A stretch of DNA of 64,000 nucleotides from assembly GCA_024760905.1 (NCBI GenBank), contig CM045734.1, positions 991,467 through 1,055,466 on the forward strand, in the 5' to 3' direction. Source of the stretch: Plotosus lineatus. Lineage: Eukaryota; Chordata; Actinopteri; Siluriformes; Plotosidae. Below the pieces are notes generated by a model. That model did no database searches. It had not been told where the DNA came from and saw only the letters and a program-made list of their open reading frames with translations. Made by a program: the position numbers and the translations under genes. Numbering within the stretch: position 1 is the first letter of the stretch; each line of letters starts with the position of its first letter. Positions 48,294 to 60,062 of this stretch are shown here, piece by piece.

Positions 48294-49755
48294 CACTAGG
48301 CCCTTGACTATTCGCAGTTTTGCACTCGCGGCTTTGCATATTCACGGATTGCTGAGCAACTCTCAGGTGATTGAAATTCAGCCAATGGCTATTCTCCCTC
48401 TTGCTTATCGGTTGAGATGATGTAATGCCCCTTTTTCCTCATTCGTGCACACGTTGGGCTTGTGCTTTTTAGTGTGTTGTGTGTGTTTTTAATTACAGTT
48501 AAGCTCCATCATGCCAACCAAAAGCTGGGCACCTCCTCAGGCTTCTGGTAAGGCACCGAAGCACCAGAAAAAGGTAATGACGCTGCATGAAAAAGTAGAA
48601 CTGCTTGACATGATTCAGGAAGGAAAACGTTTTGCTGCAGAAGTCCTAAGAAGTTGAATGAAACAAAGTCATCATCAGAATGGAATCTGCCTTAGTATCC
48701 TGGATACTTCTAGTTCAGGGGTCAGCAACCGTTGCCATTCAAAGACCCATTTGGACCTGTTTTCCACATTAAAGAAAGCACTGGGAGCCACAAATCCTTT
48801 TTTGACATTTAAAATCAAATAACACTGCATATAATGTTTTTTCCTTCATGTTAATATAAAACAACAATGTGTTGCATTGATTTAAACGACTGCAGAGATG
48901 ATTAAATTACAATTCTGCATTTTGTATTTTTATAAAGGAAAAGCATATCTGTCCCACGAAGCAAGGGACGGGCTGCAGCCAGATGCGCATTGAACAAGTA
49001 TTCAATGCGCACTTGCTCACTTAAAAGAACGGAATCCAGATAAGCCATGCTTCGTCTCACAAGCTCTGTGTGTCACTTGCAACAAGCACCTACTTTTGGT
49101 GGAGCGCGTCACAAATCTCATCCACTGACTCTTACTTCAGATGTGATTTCTGTTGCTGGATTGGTAACCCTGGGCAGCGGAAAAATTTCTCTTGCTTGCT
49201 GCTCTGCTGCTGGCTGATGGTGAGAGCACTCCTTGCCATGAGCACAAGGATTTGGAAATCCACCAACACAGCAGATCAAGAACACACACACAAAATCACC
49301 CTGCCCCCACCAAATAAATATCCGCCCACACCAGTGACTGCTAATTTGAATCTATGTCATTTTCGACCCTAAAAGAGCATTTTTGAAAGGGTACCCACTG
49401 GGTACCTGTGGGTACCCGACCATTGCAGAACTCTGCTTTAGGCAGATTCTACCATCATTCAGGTGAAAGCTCTCTTGAAGGCCCGAAGTGCTTCTGATGT
49501 GACTAAATAAGTGGCATTTTCTTTTTGCAGTTGAGCCGCGGGTTGCCAACCCCTGATATAATGCAATACCTCCTATGATTGTTTAAGAAGCATATTTTAG
49601 CGCATGTAATAGATACATAGTATTTTATTTCTGGTTGATCATTCACACATGTAATATGATACATGGGGTTTTACTTCCAGGTACAGAACTCGCGGATTAT
49701 CTTCATTCGTGGAAGGGGCTGGAACCAAACCCCCACGAATATCAAGGGCCTACTG
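48294..49755 (+). mobile_element. Tigger/pogo-like element with TIRs, carrying a nested hAT
   Basis: The left end cactaggcccttgactattcg (48,294) matches the inverse of the right end cgaatatcaagggcctactg (to 49,755), which is followed by the target dinucleotide TA. Inside, a 48-codon reading frame from 48,511 matches the N-terminus of Tigger transposases (KVMTLHEKVELLDMIQEGKRFAAE, the CENP-B-type HTH), then degenerates. Without the nested hAT the element would be about 620 bp, so it is an internally deleted, non-autonomous derivative. The left TA is mutated. It is oriented like the Tigger remnant at 39,401 but covers the other half of the transposase. Confidence 0.75.
48716..49555. mobile_element. 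Non-autonomous hAT-like element nested in the Tigger element
   Basis: The termini are caggggtcagcaacc on the left and the inverse of caggggttggcaacc on the right (13 of 15 matching), typical of hAT ends. The left flanking octamer ttctagtt resembles the hAT target consensus, but the right flank atataatg does not match it, so one side has decayed. There is no recognisable transposase inside. An internal perfect hairpin lies at 48,984-49,011, and three GGTACC-containing words lie at about 49,389-49,417. Confidence 0.7.
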
Positions 49756-49917
49756 TATTCCTAGTTACTTCTGCAACAATATTGAAGTATCTTGAATTAT
49801 TCATCTTGCATTCGATTTAATAAATGTGGTTCTTGCCACAGTAAGACTGTTTTTTTACAGTTAAGAAGACTCTCTTTTAAAAATATACTATACTTAATAT
49901 GTACTTTGCCTGTATGA
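49756..49917. other. Short unrecognised spacer
   Basis: AT-rich DNA between the Tigger element and the CA repeat; nothing identified. Confidence 0.4.
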
Positions 49918-49950
49918 AACACACATACACACACACATACACACACACAG
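49918..49950. repeat. (CA)n microsatellite
   Basis: ACACAC runs interrupted by two ACATAC steps, immediately before the Tc1-like element. Confidence 0.9.
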
Positions 49951-50594
49951 GATTACAAAAAAGGTGGGACACTAAGCCAATTGTGAATAGAAACTGAATG
50001 CAATGATGTGGAAGTACCAAATTTCAATATTTTATTTCAAATAGAACATAGACGACAGGGTCAAAAGTTTAAACTGAGAAAATGTGTCATTTTATGGGAT
50101 AAAATATGTTGATTAAATTTCATGGTGTCAACAAATCTCAAAAAGGTTGGGACAGGTAGCAACAAGAGGCTGGAAAAGTCAATTGCACTTATAACCAACA
50201 GTTGAAAGACCAATTACCACGAATGAGGTCCATTGGTAACATGACGGAGTATAAAAAGAGCTTCTCACAGTGGCAGTGTCTCTCAGATGCAAACGTAGGT
50301 AGATGATCACCAATCAGCAAAAAAAAAAAGCAATATGAGAAAGGTGTTTCCGAGCAAAAAAATTGCAAATAGTTTGAAGTTATCATCATTTACAGTGCAT
50401 AACATCATCCAAAGATTCAGAGAATCTGGAAAAATCTCTGTGCGTAAGGGTCAAGGCTGAAAAATCACACTGGATGCCCGTGATCTTTGGGCCCTTAAAC
50501 GGCACTGCACCACAAACAGGAATGCCACTGTAAGGGAAATCACAGAGTGGACTCAGTAATACTTCCAGAAACCATTGTCGGTGAACACAATCCA
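49951..50594 (+). mobile_element. Tc1/mariner-like element, 5' part with transposase N-terminus
   Basis: The start (acaaaaaaggtgggacact) and the later internal phrases caaaaaggttgggacagg and tataaaaagagcttctc are those of a very common fish Tc1-like family. The coding part (about 50,325-50,594) gives KKIANSLKLS, TVHNIIQRFRESG, ISVRKGQG, LDARDLWALKRHCT and QKPLSVNTI, the paired HTH DNA-binding region. TGA replaces an Arg codon after GQG, and TAA replaces a codon before YFQKP. The DDE domain is absent: the element ends abruptly where a LINE begins. Confidence 0.72.
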
Positions 50595-53500
50595 CAGTGC
50601 ACCCTTGGATCTCTCAAACTAGCCTGTTGGAGTGTGAGAACCATGAATGATGCCAACCAGAAACACCAGGCACCAGAGCACTTCTCAGCTCTAATAACCA
50701 GACAACTCTCTATACTCAAGATTGACATAGATGTCTCAGTGAGTGCTGAATCCCAGAACAAGGAGGATTTGAAGAGGGAGATTATGTCTTCCTACATTCA
50801 TGCCACCCTGTGGAAGAATCAAAGCTTGAAGATGCTGCACTTGCCATCAAGAAGCAGATGAGCAAAGAAGTCATCAGCTGCAAAGGCATTCACTACAGAG
50901 TGATGTTTGTCCGCCTCTGCCTGAAGAACTGCTTTGTCACAGTCATATCCATATATGCTCCAACCTTCATGCGCCCAGAGGAAGAGAAAACTCTGTTCTA
51001 CAACCAACTATCCGATGTCCTTGCTGATGTACCAAAGAAGGACAGAATCTTCTTGATAGGTGACTTTAATACCTGCAGAAGTCAACATGCCACAACATGG
51101 CCAGATGTAATGGGCCCATATGGCTTAGGCACATGCAACTCCTAGGGTCCCATGCTACTGGATCTGTGTTTTCGGTCTGGTCTGGTTATAGCCAGTTTGC
51201 ACACCTGTCCATACACAATTATACACCGTACCACCCACATTCAAAGGCAGGGCACCTCATCAATTACACCATAATAAGGAAGCATCATCAGAGTGACTTA
51301 CATGACTGCGGGGTTCGCAGGAGTGCTGACTGCTGGACAGACCACAAACTGGTATGTGACAGGACAAAGTTGAAGTTCCATCCTTCGAGAGCATACCACA
51401 ACAAAAAGCATACCCCCATCTCAATGTTGCTCTGCTATAACAGCCCTCAACACAGAAAAAGCTAGCAACAGCTCCTGAGGCAGTTTTACCAGAGGAGCCC
51501 ACTGGAGACTGCAATGAATAGTGACAGTCTTTCAGGACCAAGGTGCACAATATGGCTGAGTCAGTCTTAAGTGCACAGAAAGACCAGCACAAAGATTGGT
51601 TTAATAAGAACATCATCTCCATCATCAACCTCTTAGAAAGGAAGAGACCTGCCTTGAATGCAGTCCTCATTCAGAGCCACTTCAAGCCAGAGGCCAATTC
51701 CAATGGGAGATTAGGAAGATGCAGAACCAATGGTGGATGGACAAAGCCAGGGAAATAGAGGACTACACAGAATGACATGACTCTCAAAGTTTCTTCAAGG
51801 CTGTAAACTTCATACAACAAAGGAACTCTACAGGCCTACACCCAATGAACTCTGCGACAGGGGCAAGACTCACAGAAAGGGATTACATCTTGATGCAGTT
51901 GGAGGAACATTTTAAGACCCTCCTTAACCAGCACAGAGAGATGGATGAGTCAGTGATCAATGTAGTTCCCCTCAGACCAGTCATACCCAAATTGGCTATA
52001 GAACCAGCACTCCAGAAAGTGGAAGAGGCCGTGAATCAGATGTCCAGTGGGGAAATCCACAGGAGAGGATGGCATTCCTGCAGAAATACTAAAAGCAGGT
52101 GGTCCAACCTTGCAAAAAAAGTCTCCGTCAACTCATCCTAACCATATAGAAAGAAGAATATATCCCTCAGGAGTTCAAAAAGGGCACCATAATAGTCTTT
52201 TTCAAGAAGTGCCATTTCACCTTTGGAAACTACAGGGGCATCACACTGCTGTTATTCACTGGGAATGTGCTAGCAAACAGTATCCTAAATAGGCTAAAAC
52301 CCTTGGCAGACCTTCTCCCAGAGGCTTAATGTGGATTCTGCCCTAGACACTCAACAACAGACATGATGTTTGTGCTGAGACAGCTGTAGGAAAAATGCAG
52401 AGAACAGAGGAAAGAACTATTAGTGTATATAGTGTTATATTTATCAATTTTGGAAAGGCTTTTGACAAGGCCTGGCTTGGAAACTACTGGAGAGAATGGG
52501 TGTGCCAGCCATGCTGATCAACCTCATCTGTGGCTCATTCCAAGGTGACATGCAAGCCAAGTTCTCAATAAATGGGGAAACAACTGGGAAAAACTTGCTA
52601 TCACCACTGGCTTCTGCCAAGGCTATATCTTTGCACCAACACTATTCATCTTGGTTTTCAGCTGTGTGATTGGTATGGCTATGCACCATTTACAGGGTTG
52701 TGGGGCTGGATTACAGTACAGACTGGATGATAGTCTGTATGATCTGCATAGGCAGCAGTCAAACAAGGCCTTACTAGACATCATCCTTGCCCTGCTCTGT
52801 GCAGATGATTCTGGCTTTGCCAGCACAGTAAAGGATGAGATCCAGAAAATGGCTGATGCCCTTGATGCTGCCTGCACCATCTGGGGACTATTAATCAACA
52901 AAGAGAACACAGAGGTACTGCATCAGCCAAAATCAACACGTGACAGGCAACATCATACTAGATGGGACCCCTTCAAAGTCAACAAACAATTTAGTTTATC
53001 TTGGAAAATTAGGCACAGAGGATGCAAACATGGATGTTGAAATTCACAGGAGGATTGCCCTGGCCACTGGAATGAGCTGGTCTGTCCCTTGGAACAAAGC
53101 TGGCTGTATACTAACACACAATACAAGCAGTTCTACTGTATGACTCTGAAACTTGGACCACCCTTACTAGACATGTCCATCAACTAGAGATGTTCCATCA
53201 GAGATGTCTACGGAAAATTATGAGCATTCGCTGGTGGCACAAAGTGACCAACTTAGAGGTTCGATAATGGGCCAATCTTACAACAGTTGACACCGTGGTG
53301 AAGATATCAAGACTGTGCTGGCTGGGGCACATCTGCCAAATCTCAGACAGCAGACTTTCCAAATGCATTCTGTTTGTTGAGCTAGCGTCTGGCTCACACT
53401 CCAAAGGCAGACCCAGAAAATGATGGAAGGATGCCATCAAAGAGGATATGAAGGCTTTTGGCATTAGCAACAATTAATATAAACTCACACAATCCAGACC

Positions 53501-53640
53501 AGACTGGAGAGCAGCAGTCCACAGTGGTGTGATGGCAGAATCTGCTCTAGCAGCTAAGGCCATGCAGCAGAGACAGCGACGACACATACGACACCAGTGT
53601 CCCACATTGTCACATGTGACAGGGACATGAGTGAGTGATC
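50595..53640 (+). mobile_element. LINE of a second family (endonuclease plus reverse transcriptase), broken
   Basis: Endonuclease pieces: LACWSVRTMND (about 50,620), VISIYAPTFMRPEEEKT (50,940) and IFLIGDFNTC (GDFN at 51,059-51,070). Reverse-transcriptase pieces: NQMSSGKSTGEDGIPAEILKAGGP (about 52,035), GNYRGITLL, STTDMMFVLRQL, and the catalytic box in the form CADD at 52,798-52,809. The C-terminal segment contains WLGHICQISDSRLSKC-like sequence near 53,320. Many stops and frame changes interrupt it, so it is inactive. It is clearly distinct from the RTE-like copies (different catalytic-box residue, different C-terminus, no GAA tail). I cannot place the clade with confidence. Confidence 0.75.
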
Positions 53641-54086
53641 ATCTAAGAAACATCTATAAATTCTTGACAACCCCCCCACCCCCAGCCCCGGTGTTCTGAG
53701 GGTGTACAGTCATATCTAGCAACACACCCTTATGATAACTGTAAACTAAGATGAGTCTTAATGGTTTGCACTTATTTGTCCACTCTGTTCCACAGATGGA
53801 AACTTGGAGACAAATTTTCCACAAATCACTCCTGGACTGTTTCTGCAGTATGGAAGTGTGCACTATCCTGCTGAAAGAGGACACTTCAATTAGGGAACAT
53901 CATTCCAATAAACAGGAGTACTTGACCTGTAACAATGTTTAAGTTGATAGTAAAAGTAAAATGCTTTCATGGACACACTAAGTTCTGATTACTTTGTATC
54001 AGAGCCATGTTTTCATCAGGTTGTGTTCCTCTGTGTGATCAGAAATCAGAGTCTAGCCCTCACTCCCTGTGTGTCAGTGAGAGGAC
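53641..54086. other. Unrecognised DNA with a short poly-C stretch
   Basis: Contains a C-rich run (about 53,670-53,687). Neither coding sequence nor termini identified. Confidence 0.4.
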
Positions 54087-54249
54087 AAAATCCAAAGACA
54101 TGTGGTTTTTGGAGAGTAATTGACCCAGATTTCTAGAAATCACAATGTGGCCATTTCAAAGTTATTCATTATGCATTCTCATTTTTTCCTTTTACCAACA
54201 CAAATGTTGAGAATTGACTTCACTTGTTGCCTGATATGTACTCCGAATA
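54087..54249. repeat. 163-bp segment shared with 42,031-42,193
   Basis: Second copy, again abutting the (TTC)n side of an RTE-like LINE (R3). The left flank (gtcagtgagaggac) differs from the flank of the first copy. Confidence 0.8.
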
Positions 54250-55784
54250 TTCTTCTTCTTCTTTTACTTTTGGCTTTTCCCTTCAGGGGTCGCCACAGCA
54301 AACCATCCGCCTCCATCTCAGCCTATCCTCTGCATCGTCGACACTTACCCCAACTTCCTTCATGTCCCCGTTCACCACATCCAAAAATTTTCTCTTCTGA
54401 ATGGTAGTTCCAACCTCAGCATCCTATTACCAATATACTCACTACTCCCTCCTCTGTACATGTCCAAACCATCTCAATCTAGCCTCTCAGACTTCGTTTC
54501 CAAAACCTCTTACATGTGCTGTCTCTTTGATGTACTCATTCCTGATCCTATCCATCTTCGTTACTCACAAAGAGAACCTCTTTCATCTCTGCAACCTCCA
54601 GCTCTGCCTCCTGTCTTTTCCCCAGGACCACTGTTTCTAAACCATACAAAATTGCTGGCCTCAACACCATCTTGTACACTTTTCCTTTTATTCTTGCCGA
54701 TACCTTCCTATCACAACACATCGGACACTTTTCTCCAACTATTCCAACCAGCATGCACACGCATCTTTACCTCTTTTCCACACTCTCCATTGCTCTGGAT
54801 TGTTGAGCCTAAGTACTTAAAATCCTCCACCTTCCTTATCTCTGCTCCCTGTAAACTCACTGTTCCTGTTCAGTCCTTGACATTCATACACATGTATGTT
54901 GTCTGACTGAGGCTAACCTTCATTTCCCACCTTTCCAGGGCATACCTCTACCTCTCTAGATTTTCCTGCACTTGTTCTCTGCTCTCAGTACAGATTAGAA
55001 TGTCACCTGCAAACATCATAGTCCATGGGGAATCTTTTCTAACCTCGTCTGTCAGCCTGTCCATTACCATAGCGAACAAGAAGGGACTGAGAGCTGACCC
55101 ATGATGCAGTCCCACCTCCACCTTGAACTCTTCTGTCACACCGACAGCACACCTCACCACTGTCTTACATCTCTTATACATGTCCTGCACCACTCTACCA
55201 TACTTCTCTGCCACTCCAGACTTCCTCATGCAATACCACAGTTCCTCTCTCGGCACCCTGTCATATGCTTCCTCCAGATCCACAAAGGCACAATGCAGCT
55301 CCTTCTGACATTCTCTGTACTTCTCTATTAACATCCTCAAAGCAAACACTGCATCTGTGGTGCTCTTTCTTGGCATGAAACCAAACTGTTGTTCACAAAT
55401 GCTGACCTGTGCCCTTAGTCTAGCTTCCACTATTCTTTCCCATAACTTCATTATATGGTTCATCAACTTTATCCCTCTGTAGTTGCCACAACTCTGCACA
55501 TCTCCCTTGTTCTTAAAAATGGGCACTTCTCCTCCATTCCTTTGTCATCGTCACTAAGAACTTGTTTAATGTTCTTGTCAGGAAATCTACTCCTACCTCT
55601 CCTAGATGCTTCCATACCTCCACTGGTATGTCAACAGGACCAACTGCCTTTCCATTCTTCATCCTCTTCAATGCCCTCCTCACTTCACTCTTACTAATCT
55701 TTGCTACTTCCTGGTCCTCGACAGCAACCTCTTCTACTCTTTTTTCTCTCATTTTCCTCATTCATCAGCTCTTCAAAGTACTCA
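54250..55784 (-). mobile_element. RTE-like LINE, 5'-truncated copy (R3)
   Basis: On the minus strand it starts within EYFEELMNE at 55,784. It runs through the RT (QQFGFMPRKSTTDAVFAL, VDLEEAYDRVPREELWYCM) and the C-terminal part to a (GAA)n tail at 54,250. The catalytic box at 55,002-55,013 reads FAGD instead of FADD, so one metal-binding aspartate is gone. There are frameshifts near 55,520 and 54,940. Its 5' end meets the 5' end of R4 head to head. Confidence 0.85.
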
Positions 55785-58232
55785 GAGTATCCCCAGAGGT
55801 GAAAGAGTGGCCATTGGTGCAGACTTCAATGGACATGTTGGTGCAGGAAACAGAGGGGACGAGGAAGTGATGGGCAGGTTTGGTATCCAGAACAGGAACA
55901 CAGGACAGATGTTGATCGATTTTGCAAAAAGGATGGAAATGGCTGTGGTGAATACTTTCTTCAAGAAGAAACAGGAGCATAGGGTGTTCTTATGAAAGCA
56001 GAGGTAGGAGCACACAGGTAGACTACATCTTGTGTAGGCGATGTAATTTGAAGGAAGTCAGTGACTGCAAAGTAGTAGTGGGTGAGAGTGTTGCCAAACA
56101 GCATAGGATGGTGGTGTGCAGGATGATGCTGATGGTGAGGAAGGTGAAAAGGGCAAAGGCAGAGCAGCAGACAAAGTGGTGGAAGCTGAAAAAGGAAGAG
56201 TGTCATGTTGTCTTCGAGGAGGAGTTGAAACTTTGGGTAGTCAGGAAGTGCTTCCAGATGACTGGACAACCACAGCCAATGTGATCAGGGAGACTGGTAG
56301 GAGAGTACTTGGTGTGTCCTCTGGAAGGAGAGAAGATAAGGAAACTTGGTGGTGGAATGAGGAAATGCAGGAGTGTGTACAAAAGAAGAGGTTAGCTAAG
56401 AAGAAGTGGGACACAGAGAGGACCGAAGAGAGTAAACAGGAGTACAGGGAGACACAGCGTAAGGCGAAGGTAGCAGTGTCAAATGCCAAACAGAGGGTGT
56501 ATGGTGACTTGTATGATAGGTTGGACAGTAAGGAGGGAGAAAATGATCTATACAGGTTAGCACAGCAGAGAAATAGAGATGGGAAAGACGTGCAGCAAGT
56601 TAGAGTGATAAAGGACAGAGAAGGAAATGTATTGACTGATGACAGAGGTGTGCTGGGAAGATGGAAAGAGTACTTTGAAGAGCTGATGAATGAGGAAAAT
56701 GAGAGAGAAAAAAGAGTAGAAGGGGTGACCATTGAGGACCAGGAAGTAGCAAAGATTAGTAAGGGTGAAGTGAGGAGGGCATTGAAGAGGATGAAGAGTG
56801 GAAAGGCAGTTGGTCCTGATGACATACTGGTTGAGGTATGGAAGTGTCTAGGGGAGGTAGCAGTAGATTTTCTGACAAGAATATTCAACAAGGTCTTAGA
56901 AAGTGAGCAGATGCCAGAGGAATGGAGGAGAAGTGTGCTTGTGCCCATTTTTAAGAACAAGGGAGGTGTTCAGAGTTGTGGCAACTACAGAGGGATAAAG
57001 TTGATGAGCCATACAAAGAAGTTATGGGAAAGAATAGTGGAAGCTAGACTAAGGGCAAAGGTCAGCATTTGTGAACAACAGTTTGGTTTCATGCCAAGAA
57101 AGAGCACTACAGATGCAGTGTTTGCTTTGAGGATGTTAATACGGAAGTACAGAAAAGGTCAGAAGGAGCTGCATTGTGTCTTTATGGATCTGGAGAAAGC
57201 ATATGACAGGGTGCCGAGAGAAGAACTGTGGTATTGTATGAGGAAGTCTGGAGTGGCAGAGAAGTATGTTAGAGTGGTGCAGGACATGTATAAGAGATGA
57301 GTGGTGAGGTGTGCTGTCAGTGTGACAGAAGAGTTCAAGGTGGAGGTGGGACTGCATAAGGGTCAGCCCTGAGCCTCTTCTTGTTTGCTATGGTGATGGA
57401 CAGGCTGACAGACAAGGTTCGACAAGATTCCCCATGGACTATGATGTTTGCAGATGACATCGTGATCTGTAGTGAGAGCAGAGAACAAGTGGAGGAAAAT
57501 CTAGAGAGGTGGAGGTATGCCCTGGAAAGGAGGGGAATGAAGGTTAGTCTCAGTAAGACAGAATACATATGTGTGAACGACAAGGACCCAAGAGGAACGG
57601 TGAGGTTACAGGGAGCAGAGATAAGGAAGGTGGAGGATTTTAAGTACTTAGGCTCAACCATCCAGAGCAATGTAGAGTGTGGAAAAGAGGTGAAGAAGCG
57701 CGTTTGCAGGCAGGTTGGAATGGATGGAGAAAAGTATCCGGTGTGATGTGTGATAGGAAGGTATCGGCAAGAATAAATGGAAAAGTGTACAAGACGGTGA
57801 TGAGGCCAGCGATGTTGTGTGGTTTAGAAACAGTGGCCCTGGGGAAAAGACAGGAGTCAGAGTTCGAGGTAGCAGAGATGAAAATGTTTAGGTTCTCTTT
57901 GGGAGTAACGAGGATGGATAGGATCAGGAATGAGTACATCAGAGGGACAGCACATGTTAGATGTTTTGGAGACAAAGTCAGATAGGCTAGATATAGATGG
58001 TTTGCACATGTAGAGAGGAGGGCTTATATATTGGTAGTAGGATGCTGAGGTTGGAACTACCAGGCAGAAGGCCAAGAGGAAGACCAAAGAGAAGATTTAT
58101 GGATGTGGTGAAGGTGGACATGAAGGTCGTTGGAGTAAGAGTAGAAGATGCAGAGGATCGGGTGAGATGGAGGCAGATCATTTGCTGTGGCAACCCCTGA
58201 AGGGAACAGCTGAAAGGAAAAGAAGAAGAAGA
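55785..58232 (+). mobile_element. RTE-like LINE, 5'-truncated copy (R4)
   Basis: It begins inside the endonuclease domain (PRGERVAIGADFNGHVGAGNR, 55,790). It continues with a frame change near 55,990 into a long open stretch, 56,116-57,300, covering the linker and most of the RT (WWWNEEM, GRWKEYFEELMNE, NYRGIKL, MPRKSTTDAVFAL, LEKAYDRVP). A small deletion creates TGA at 57,298. After that come the FADD box (57,447-57,458), the C-terminal region (57,677-57,985) and GRRPRGRPKRRFMDVVK with CGNP before a stop and a GAA tail. The tail end adjoins the hAT transposase remnant. Confidence 0.86.
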
Positions 58233-59805
58233 GTGTTTGTTGATCACCCATATTTGCCAGTGCATCGAAGTATGGTGGTAATTCTGTTGTGGTTCTCAGA
58301 ACAGATTTGAGGTGTTCATCACTCAATTGGGATCTGTGGGCTGCTTTGTTGGCGTTCATCACACTAAAAGCCTGTCCACACACATATGTCGAGCCAAACA
58401 ACACCAGCATCCTGTGCCATTTTCTGGATATTTAGAAATTTGGCTGTACTTAATGAAGAATAAAACTCATCCAGTTTAAGGAGTCAACCTTCTCCTTTAA
58501 CATCATGTCACATTGGAGATCAATCAGATCCAACTATGGTATCGTTTCAGGGTCTGGTGAGAAGGGACCTGACACCAACTGAAGTGCCTTGTCAATTTTT
58601 CCAAAATAACAAAACTGACGACAGGTGTAGGTCATCCTGTGACAAGTTGTGTGACATGGCACGTGATTAGTTGCATGACGTGGCATATGATGAGCAAGCC
58701 ATGCTTTTGTAAGTGTGCTTGCCTAGTATGTTGTCGTGTGCTGAGTCACTGAATAAACATGAGCCATCACAAACTCGAGTTATATCTTTCCACAATCCAG
58801 TGCTTTCCAGGATTTTTTCACATGTTACAGGATCACTTTTTACGTGGGCAGTGTGGGGAAGATGAGCAAATGACTTGTCTGACATTTCTTTGAAAATAAA
58901 GCTCGCCTGGTTTTGAAGGCTCTAACGTTTGCTTGCATTTCATGAACAAACTGTATTTTCCTTGTCGTTTCACATTTAGCTCGTTCATGTGGGTCAGTTT
59001 GTCCACAGTAAAAGCAAACTCACAGCCAATCTGTTTCTTTCTGCTCAGGAACATTGTCAGTGTTCTCAAGGAGCTCCAAAAAACAAAATAATATTCTGTT
59101 TGAGCTCCACACTCATTGACATACCTTCCCCAAACTGAACCAGCAGACATTAGACTGTAAAGCAAGTCCCTGTGATCAGATCAGTCTCTTCAGGAAAATG
59201 AATAAACTGACGATGGTGATGTCCCATCGCTCTAATAAACTTAATGAGTTTCACAATCGGCTTCACTACGCGGTCGAGCTCCACCACGGATTTACACAGT
59301 GCTTCGTGCTGAATTATGCATATATCCTCGTGCTTGATTATTGGATGAAAGTTGCTCGGTGTTTTGCTGAGCCTCCAATCTCGCGACCAACCTATCCACA
59401 GTAACCGAACGTTCTTGCGGTGACAGCTTACTGGTGTAATTAACACGCTTGGTGGAAAAGTGGAGGCTGATATTGTATTTGTTTTAAACTTAAATGGTTT
59501 CTCGGAAAATGACACTTTGAGCGGACTACAGTAAAAAAGTATTTAGGTGTCCATTCCTTATGAACCACTGGCACTCACTGTCGATTTTTCTTTTCTCTGA
59601 TATTGCTGCAGATGGGCTCTGTGCAGTAGAAGAGTGATAACAGGAAGTGGCTCAAGCTCTGCAAAATCAACCAACAGCGTCTAATGCGCCATACAGAATT
59701 CATGTTTCATGTGAATGATTTCTGTACCAATCAATCTTTGGCGGGCCCTATTAAAAAGACCAATGGGCTGGATGTGGCCTGAGAGCCATAGTTTGCCCAT
59801 GTCTG
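58233..59805 (-). pseudogene. hAT transposase remnant (GTF2IRD2/ZBED-like) with 5' terminus
   Basis: The minus strand starts at 59,805 with cagacatgggcaaactatgg, a hAT-type end. Coding pieces: EALCKSVVELDRVVKPIVKLI (about 59,300), FTVDKLTHMNELNVKRQGK (about 59,000), MSDKSFAHLPHTAHVK (58,885), and the C-terminal dimerisation region LFGSTYVCGQAFSVMNANKAAH then SQLSDEHLKSVLR (58,410-58,290). The order and motifs match hAT transposases related to GTF2IRD2 and ZBED5. It has many stops and several internal deletions. The 3' end is missing: at 58,233 it abuts the tail of R4. The flanking octamer on the right is ctttagat. Confidence 0.75.
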
Positions 59806-60062
59806 CTTTAGATAATACCATTCGTGATCATAATATTCTCTTTCGTTGTTATGCTGATGATACACATTTATATACTTCAGCAAAGCCAGACGAGAGACAT
59901 CATCTTAATTAAGTTGAGAAATGTGTAAAGGACATTACACACTGGATGCCTACTAACTTCCTCCTATTAAATTCTCATAAAACAGAAGTACGTTTATTTA
60001 CATGCATTTACAAGACAGTTGTAAAAAGTGCTATACAAATAAAACTGAATTAAATTGAATAA
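59806..60062 (+). mobile_element. L2-like LINE 3' fragment
   Basis: IRDHNILFRCYADDTHLYTSAKPDE (59,820-59,895) is the L2-type RT catalytic region (YADD box), followed by THWMPTNFLLLNSHKTEV. It then jumps to an L2-style end, aaaagtgctatacaaataaaactgaattaaattgaa. The region between RT and tail is deleted. The fragment begins exactly at the hAT terminus, suggesting the hAT inserted into this L2 copy. Confidence 0.75.

Noticed and set aside
53654..53942. Overlapping ORFs on both strands in the segment after the second LINE
   Set aside because: No motif or family resemblance that I can defend; possibly another decayed repeat, left as unrecognised DNA.
54250..58232. Twin-priming (5' inversion) of a single LINE transcript
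   Set aside because: The R4 arm reaches its own 3' end and GAA tail and overlaps the whole of R3; a single twin-primed transcript would give non-overlapping segments.
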